From positions 61,397 through 125,396 of the forward strand of contig JBFWLB010000002.1 in NCBI GenBank assembly GCA_050252335.1: 64,000 nucleotides of DNA, read 5' to 3'. Source of the DNA: Berkiella_A sp050252335 (lineage in GTDB: Bacteria; Pseudomonadota; Gammaproteobacteria; Berkiellales; Berkiellaceae). Shown here one piece after another: positions 60,001 to 64,000 of the stretch. Made by a program: the position numbers and the translations under genes. The notes beneath the pieces were generated by a model. The model was not told the DNA's origin. It saw only the letters and a list, made by a program, of their open reading frames with translations, and made no database searches. The stretch's first letter is position 1. The number at the start of each line of letters is the position of its first letter.

Positions 60001-60535
60001 GAGCAGGATTATGATTATAGCGTGTTAATCCACAATAGAATCTATCCCCAAACCATTCTTGCCAGGTCTGAATGCATTTTTCAGCAGTTTCAATTTTATC
60101 CAAAGCAATTAACTGCGCGATATCGCTCTCATATCCTTTAGAAATAGCAATCAAGCCTTCATTAAAATTCTTTATCCATTTATATTTAGCCAACGGAAGC
60201 TTTAGACGTTTACCCTCTTTGTAGCACGCTGTAATTAGTTTTGTTAAATTTAGATAACCTATTTTATTTTGACACAGCAAAATAATTTTACTGCTTGCAA
60301 TATGTTCTAAATGAGATTCCAACCAAATTTCTGCCCCAATAATGGGCTGAATGCCTTTTGAAATCGCTTTTTTGAAAAATTTAACAGTTGCAAATAAATT
60401 ACACAGATCGGTAATACATAAGGCAGGGATCTCTTGATCAACGGCTGTTTCGCATAAATCATCAAGGCGCACAATACTATCGAATATAGAATATTCCGAA
60501 TGAACGCTTAAATGGATGAATTTATGATTGCTCAT
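57059..60535 (-). CDS. dnaE: DNA polymerase III alpha subunit
   Basis: The 1158-residue protein has the N-terminal PHP domain (FIHLSVHSEYSIFDSIV). The catalytic core follows, with PGRGSGAGSLVAYAL (about 364-378), MPDFDVDFCMDKRDNVIEY (about 397-415) holding the catalytic aspartates, and KFDFLGLRTLTII (about 558-570). FNKSHSAAYALVAYQTAWLK, a helix-hairpin-helix region and an OB domain near the C terminus complete it. It is the replicative polymerase. Length matches the gammaproteobacterial family. It overlaps rnhB by 14 bases. Confidence 0.97.
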   Translation of the reverse strand: MSNHKFIHLSVHSEYSIFDSIVRLDDLCETAVDQEIPALCITDLCNLFATVKFFKKAISKGIQPIIGAEIWLESHLEHIASSKIILLCQNKIGYLNLTKLITACYKEGKRLKLPLAKYKWIKNFNEGLIAISKGYESDIAQLIALDKIETAEKCIQTWQEWFGDRFYCGLTRYNHNPALENKIISVLQKYTLPIVALNDVVFISPTEHEAHEARICIQEGATLEQQNRLSFSKEQYFKSPKEMADLFHDLPSSIENTVQIAKRCAFFLELGAPALPNFPVPEGETEESFIEKESFKGLEQRLKHKFLLQKYSEEEQIKIKQDYEERLKVELAVINKMGFPGYFLIVADFIQWAKAHDIPVGPGRGSGAGSLVAYALLITDIDPIDYELLFERFLNPERVSMPDFDVDFCMDKRDNVIEYVAERYGRDSVSQISTFGTMAAKAVVRDVGRVLGHPYGFVDQIAKLIPFELGITLDKALAQEEALQAKYDTDEEVKILIDLAKKLEGIIRNVGKHAGGVVIAPSALSDFAPLYCEEGSEQTVTQFDKDDAETVGLVKFDFLGLRTLTIIHWAVKNVNKILEKSNKTPIDINHIKIDDPTTFKLLKKCQTTAVFQLESHGMKELIKRLSPDQFEEIIALVALFRPGPLQSGMVDDFINRKHGRAEVVYPHEKIAPILKPTYGVILYQEQVMQIAQVLAGYSLGQADLLRRAMGKKKPEEMAKQRADFVTGSVEREVDKALAESIFDLMEKFAGYGFNKSHSAAYALVAYQTAWLKAHFPACYMAAVLSADLNHTDKIVKFIDECRDAKLKVIPPNINICNYFFTVGNNQEILYGLGAIKGAGESAIRNIIDVRNNGPFKDLFEFCQRVDLKKVTRRVLEPLIKAGAFDCLGEDRGTLLGNLNDAIKEAENTKKDTMTGQIDLFSDQLFSNEVSIKAHYTKNPDYLWSVAKRLQFEKDALGLYFSGHPIEVVAHELSQFGVVTLRSVMTSQKDQKKYIAGLVMQVRTLQTKKGDRMAFVTLDDQSARTEIALFSDLYQSKRDVVVKDNLIIIEAEIGFDRFRQAQKIRAQSIFTMDELRARKAKYLKITVHENKFNLNSIALLKKLLEQKERGTCSIVLEFQKLTANGSLKFNERWNIAYSTEIVSELKAKVKEIDAVEVVY

Positions 60536-61097
60536 ATTGTTTAATCATATCTCGAATCGGTGCAAATGACTTTCTATGAATAATGCAGGGACCATGTTTT
60601 TGGATCGCCACACAGTGTATTTTAGTTGGATAGCCTTTATTGGCTTTTAATCCATACTTCGGATACTTTTGATCTAATTCTAACATGAGGCGATCTCTTG
60701 TCACCTTCGCAATAATCGATGCCGCGCTAATAGAGGGTATTGTGAGATCACCACCAACAATGGCTTCACAATCTAATTGTATTTTCGGGCACATATTACC
60801 ATCGACTAATACTTTATTAGGCGTGATACTTAAAGCTTCAATGGCACGCTTCATTGCCAACAAACTTGCTTGAAGAATATTGATCTCATCAATTTCTTCT
60901 ACAGAGGCCTCTGCTACTGTCCACGCAACCGCTTGTTCTTTAATAGCATCAAAGAGCCATTCTCTTTTCTTTTCACTCAGCTTTTTAGAGTCTGTTAAGC
61001 CTGGTAAATCATAACTTGCTGGTAATATAACGGCTGCCGCCATTACAGGTCCTGCCAATGGCCCTCTGCCCACCTCATCGCAACCTGCTATTATCAT
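60522..61097 (-). CDS. rnhB: Ribonuclease HII
   Basis: The 191-residue protein opens IAGCDEVGRGPLAGPVMAAA (about 3-22), with the first two catalytic acids. LTDSKKLSEKKRE (about 34-46), the VDGNMCPKI segment (about 98-106) and ISAASIIAKVTRDRLM (about 122-137) complete the type II RNase H set. It removes RNA and single ribonucleotides from DNA. It overlaps dnaE by 14 bases. An R2 repeat separates it from lpxB. Confidence 0.97.
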   Translation of the reverse strand: MIIAGCDEVGRGPLAGPVMAAAVILPASYDLPGLTDSKKLSEKKREWLFDAIKEQAVAWTVAEASVEEIDEINILQASLLAMKRAIEALSITPNKVLVDGNMCPKIQLDCEAIVGGDLTIPSISAASIIAKVTRDRLMLELDQKYPKYGLKANKGYPTKIHCVAIQKHGPCIIHRKSFAPIRDMIKQYEQS

Positions 61098-61130
61098 TGT
61101 TATTTCCTGTTATTTTGCTTTTTATGCTCG

Positions 61131-61301
61131 TTCGCAAGGCGAACATTTTCTCACTTTGTAAAGGGAGACGCTCGTTCAGCGTAGCTGTACGAGCAGAGGG
61201 ATTTAGCTTTTTGAACTTTGCCCTCAGCATAAATCCCCCTCGCGCACTTGTCAGTGCGCCTCCCCCTTCAAAAAGTGGGATCCTGATTCGCAATGCTCAT
61301 C
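61131..61301. repeat. R2 dispersed repeat, copy 4
   Basis: It is nearly identical to the element at 29149-29320 over its whole length: TTCGCAAGGCGAACATTTTC at the left, then TTTGTAAAGGGAGACGCTCG, and GATTCGCAATGCTCATC at the right. Short ORFs in it are accidental. It fills most of the gap between rnhB and lpxB. Confidence 0.88.
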
Positions 61302-61382
61302 GATAAGTATGCCCACCCTTACAACACAAGATGTGTGCGTCTCATCCTATAAATAGAAGAAGGAAAGTGTCATATCTTACTT

Positions 61383-62537
61383 TTATTCAGATTCTTGTGA
61401 GATAAATTTTAAAATAGCTTCTGCTGCTTTATCTCCGGCATCGCATTTTAAGGTTTTATGAATTTTTTCAAATTCAGTTAAAAGACCCTCATGTGCATTT
61501 GGATTTTCTAAAAACTCTAATAATACTTTGCCCATTGCTTCAGGCTGCACAGCATCTTGCAAAAATTCTGGCACTAAGATTTTATCAGCAATAATATTCG
61601 GCAAAGCCATATATCTTGCTTTCACTAATCGTTTTGCAATTTGATAGGTAAACCCAGACATTCTATAAGCAACAACACAAGGGCGTTTTATCAATGCTGC
61701 TTGCAAAGCAGCCGTACCAGAAGCAAGCAAGATGGCGTCACTGGCCTGCATTGCCGTTATCGACTGTTCTAGAACTAAATGAACATCTTGTAAATCTGGG
61801 AAGGACTGCAAGATCTCTTTAACCTGATTGAACCTTGCTTCATTTACACAAGGCACTATAAATTTTAAATTTGGTGCTTTCTGCTTTAACCATTTTGCAG
61901 TTAGAAAAAAATCATTTGCCAAATATCTCAGCTCTGCGTCTCTACTACCAGGCATAAGCGCAAGCCATTGTGCCTCTGGATCAAGATTAAGTGCTGCTCT
62001 TGCTTTAAGCTTATCCGAAGTCATATCAATGCTATCTGCTATTGGATGTCCTATATAACAAGCGGGCACTCTATGTCTATCGTAAATTTCCTTCTCAAAG
62101 GGAAAAATCAATAACATCAAATCAACCGCTTTTTTAATACCATGTATTCGATTAGCGCGCCAAGCCCAAATGGTAGGACTTACCAAATGCACAGTTTTGA
62201 TTTTTTTATTCTTAAGCGTTTTTTCAAGACGTAAATTAAAATCAGGAGCATCAATACCAATAAAACATGCGGGTGGTTCTTTCTTGAAATGAGAAATAAT
62301 ATTTTTTTTTAAGCGGAGAATTTGCGGAAGTTTTTTTAAAGGCTCTATCAACCCCATCACCGAAAGCGTTTCGATTTGACCAATAGATTCCATGCCTTCT
62401 TTTTGCATGAGCGTGCCCCCCACGCCGACGAAACGAACGGAAGGACAACGTACTTTAAGTGAACGCATAATGCTTTGCCCCAGAATATCACCTGAAGCTT
62501 CACCAGCAACAATACCAATCACTGTTTGCTTATTCAT
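61383..62537 (-). CDS. lpxB: Lipid-A-disaccharide synthase
   Basis: The start is at ATG 62537; an upstream TTG is less likely. The 384-residue product has GIVAGEASGDILGQSIM (about 8-24), FVGVGGTLMQKEGM, FIGIDAPDFNLRLE, VHLVSPTIWAWRANRIHGIK and LMPGSRDAELRYL (about 190-202), all LpxB signatures. It joins UDP-diacylglucosamine to lipid X to make the lipid A disaccharide. It is eight to nine bases from lpxA on the same strand. Confidence 0.97.
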   Translation of the reverse strand: MNKQTVIGIVAGEASGDILGQSIMRSLKVRCPSVRFVGVGGTLMQKEGMESIGQIETLSVMGLIEPLKKLPQILRLKKNIISHFKKEPPACFIGIDAPDFNLRLEKTLKNKKIKTVHLVSPTIWAWRANRIHGIKKAVDLMLLIFPFEKEIYDRHRVPACYIGHPIADSIDMTSDKLKARAALNLDPEAQWLALMPGSRDAELRYLANDFFLTAKWLKQKAPNLKFIVPCVNEARFNQVKEILQSFPDLQDVHLVLEQSITAMQASDAILLASGTAALQAALIKRPCVVAYRMSGFTYQIAKRLVKARYMALPNIIADKILVPEFLQDAVQPEAMGKVLLEFLENPNAHEGLLTEFEKIHKTLKCDAGDKAAEAILKFISQESE

Positions 62538-62553
62538 CGCAAGCAATCGTCAT

Positions 62554-63324
62554 TCAACGAGTAAAACCGCGCGTTGAACCTTTAATCATATCGAGCATTA
62601 ATCCAAGTTTAGGGCACTCTGACAACATGCTTTCTACTTGGTGCATAGCTTCTTCTAAAGATAAACCTTCTCTAAAAACAGCTTTATAAGCACGCTTTAG
62701 GGTTGTTATCTCATCAGCAGAAAAGCCATTACGTTTTAAGCCTTCTGCATTTAAACCATAACTCTGTGCGGGATGGCCAGATACAGTAACAAATGGTAAC
62801 ACGTCTTTGACGATAATACTTCCACCTGCACTAAAGCTATAAGAACCAATTTGACAGAATTGATGAACACCAACAAAACCACCTAAATTTGCAAAATCAT
62901 CAACGGTTACATGTCCTGCTAAAGAAGCATTGTTTGAAAATACAATATTATTGCCTACGATGCAGTCATGGGCGACATGCACATAAGCCATCAATAAGTT
63001 ATTGTTTCCAATTTTTGTCTTACCACCACCTGACACAGTGCCACGCGATATGGTTGTGCATTCTCTGAAGACATTATTGTCACCAATTTCCAAGGTAGTT
63101 GGTTCGCCATGATATTTTTTATCTTGTGGCTCTTCACCAATAGAAGCAAATTGAAAAACTTTATTATTTTTGCCCATTTTAGTTGGACCATTAATGACAG
63201 CGCTTGGACCAATCCAACAATCATCACCAATTTCAACATCAGGCCCTATGACACTAAAAGGACCAACATGAACATTTTTACCTAATTTTGCAGAGGGATC
63301 GATATGAGCTTTATCAGAAATCAC
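62554..63324 (-). CDS. lpxA: UDP-N-acetylglucosamine acyltransferase
   Basis: The start is placed at the GTG overlapping the fabZ stop (GTGA), which gives 256 residues and the expected N terminus (VISDKAHIDPSAKLG). An upstream start would add 14 residues inside fabZ. The left-handed beta-helix repeats are plain (HIDPSAKLGKNVHVGPFSVIG in overlapping pieces, VEIGDDCWIGPSAVI, and then FRECTTISRGT and LLMAYVHVAHDCIVGNN). The catalytic histidine lies in AHDC. It adds the first acyl chain in lipid A synthesis. Confidence 0.96.
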   Translation of the reverse strand: MISDKAHIDPSAKLGKNVHVGPFSVIGPDVEIGDDCWIGPSAVINGPTKMGKNNKVFQFASIGEEPQDKKYHGEPTTLEIGDNNVFRECTTISRGTVSGGGKTKIGNNNLLMAYVHVAHDCIVGNNIVFSNNASLAGHVTVDDFANLGGFVGVHQFCQIGSYSFSAGGSIIVKDVLPFVTVSGHPAQSYGLNAEGLKRNGFSADEITTLKRAYKAVFREGLSLEEAMHQVESMLSECPKLGLMLDMIKGSTRGFTR

Positions 63325-63782
63325 GAACTTACTTTCCTCATGGCACTTAAAATATCTAGGGAACACACAACATTACCATTAACACTGGCTTCTCCATGCA
63401 CTTTCCAAAAACTGCCTTTGGTGTTTAAAATCTCAACGTTTAAAACTAATTGATCACCCGGCAACACAATTTGCTTAAACTTTACATTATCCATTGATGC
63501 TAAATAGCATAAGTGATCTTTAGGACTATTTTTGGTAATTAAATACGCTAATATAGCGCCTGCTTGTGCAAGGGATTCAATAATAAGAACACCAGGCATC
63601 ACAGGATTTTCTGGAAAATGGCCTGTAAAACAAGGCTCGTTTACAGTAATATTTTTAATAGCCGTTAATTTGTTCTCGGTATAGCCTAAGACACGATCCA
63701 CTAACAAGAATGGATACCGATGTGGCAAATAATTTATAATGTCTTGTATATAGATAGTGTTGTTCTCACCTTCTAACACCAC
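63321..63782 (-). CDS. fabZ: 3-hydroxyacyl-ACP dehydratase FabZ
   Basis: The 153-residue protein has YLPHRYPFLLVDRVL (about 19-33), EPCFTGHFPENPVMPGVLIIE (about 49-69, in overlapping pieces) with the catalytic histidine and glutamate, and DNVKFKQIVLPGDQL (about 97-111). It removes water from 3-hydroxyacyl-ACP in fatty-acid elongation. The GTG start comes three bases after the lpxD stop, and the stop overlaps lpxA, so the lpxD-fabZ-lpxA-lpxB genes form one operon. Confidence 0.96.
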   Translation of the reverse strand: MVLEGENNTIYIQDIINYLPHRYPFLLVDRVLGYTENKLTAIKNITVNEPCFTGHFPENPVMPGVLIIESLAQAGAILAYLITKNSPKDHLCYLASMDNVKFKQIVLPGDQLVLNVEILNTKGSFWKVHGEASVNGNVVCSLDILSAMRKVSS

Positions 63783-63785
63783 AGC

Positions 63786-64000
63786 TTAGGCCCCCTTTTC
63801 AGATTGCAATTGTAACTCTACTTGAGCCAAACGATTTGCAATTTTATCCAATTGATGAAATCTTACGAGATTCTTTTTCCAAGTTCGCATATCTGTAACC
63901 GTCAATCCAGATGCATAAGCACCTGATTCAGTAATCGACTTACCAACATTTGACATCCAACAATGCTAACTTGATTTGTAATATTAATATGGCCATTAAT
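63786..64000 (-). pseudogene. lpxD: lpxD 3' end (partial), with an apparent one-base deletion
   Basis: Read from the window edge, the minus strand encodes INGHINITNQVSIVGCQM, the LpxD beta-helix. It then drops out of frame and continues only in another frame as VGKSITESGAYASGL and the C-terminal RFHQLDKIANRLAQVE. Restoring one base between AAC and ATT near 63947 on the plus strand joins the two parts into a normal LpxD sequence. The 5' part is outside the window. LpxD is normally essential for lipid A, so this may be a sequencing or assembly error and not a true pseudogene. Its place before fabZ-lpxA is the usual one. Confidence 0.8.

Noticed and set aside
61075..61293. ORFs in R2 copies (here and at 29102-29290) that encode similar short peptides (NERLPLQSEKMFALR)
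   Set aside because: The similarity arises because the DNA repeats are nearly identical. Diverged R2 copies do not keep the frame.
1..64000. tRNA, rRNA and CRISPR features
   Set aside because: I looked in the intergenic gaps for cloverleaf-type sequence ending in CCA or TTC-arm motifs and for regularly spaced repeats and found none. A covariance-model scan would be needed to be certain.

Overview
The window is AT-rich DNA from a Gram-negative gammaproteobacterium. Two conserved minus-strand housekeeping blocks read in the usual gammaproteobacterial order: fabZ-lpxA-lpxB-rnhB-dnaE // accA-tilS-pyrG-kdsA-eno-ftsB-ispD-ispF-surE-yqaA-nlpD // rpoS. The other genes include several eukaryotic-like proteins (a SNAP-25-like SNARE, an OTU-like protease, a possible RhoGAP, a PP2C phosphatase, a DUF2608 HAD protein). 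That mixture suggests a host-associated member of the Legionellales. Something like 'Candidatus Berkiella' would fit, but this is inference and was not checked against a database.

Layout. 0-6 kb: an amidoligase cassette (RimK-like ATP-grasp, GCS2 ligase, N-formylglutamate amidohydrolase), then a MATE transporter, a rhomboid protease and a PF10118 protein. 6-7.3 kb: a REP-associated tyrosine transposase between terminal inverted repeats. 7.3-12.7 kb: a methyltransferase, the SNARE mimic, an exported glycoside-hydrolase-like protein, a divergent peptide deformylase, SixA and a tyrosine recombinase. 12.9-16.5 kb: three tandem paralogues of an unrecognised membrane-protein family that all begin MKYYVV. 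16.5-23 kb: an OPA-type transporter, RidA, small unknowns, pdxH, a histone-tailed HU, and two short peptides with matching 15-residue double-glycine leaders. 23-36 kb: an island of candidate effectors. 36.7-50.5 kb: core genes from rpoS to accA. 50.8-56.9 kb: an accessory insertion between accA and dnaE. It holds a three-gene bufferin (copper-binding RiPP) operon, three small unknown genes, and a protein built of about 40-residue amphipathic repeats. 57-64 kb: dnaE to lpxD. The lpxD fragment at the right edge carries an apparent one-base frameshift.

Two families of short dispersed repeats occupy many intergenic gaps. R1 is about 125-146 bp with TATAGTC/GACTATA ends, and most copies abut or overlap the 3' end of a gene, so they supply stop codons and C-terminal residues. 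R2 is about 65-180 bp with outer GCGAAGCGAA-like ends and inner complementary arms. I found no tRNA, rRNA or CRISPR array.

Functionally the core blocks cover lipid A, fatty-acid, isoprenoid, Kdo and CTP synthesis, replication, cell division and the general stress sigma factor. The accessory genes point to manipulation of a eukaryotic host (membrane fusion, ubiquitin, small GTPases) and to small secreted or modified peptides. The strongest unexpected signal is the Qbc-SNARE mimic at 8345-9022. Next come the MKYYVV paralogues, the OTU-like protein and the double-glycine peptides.
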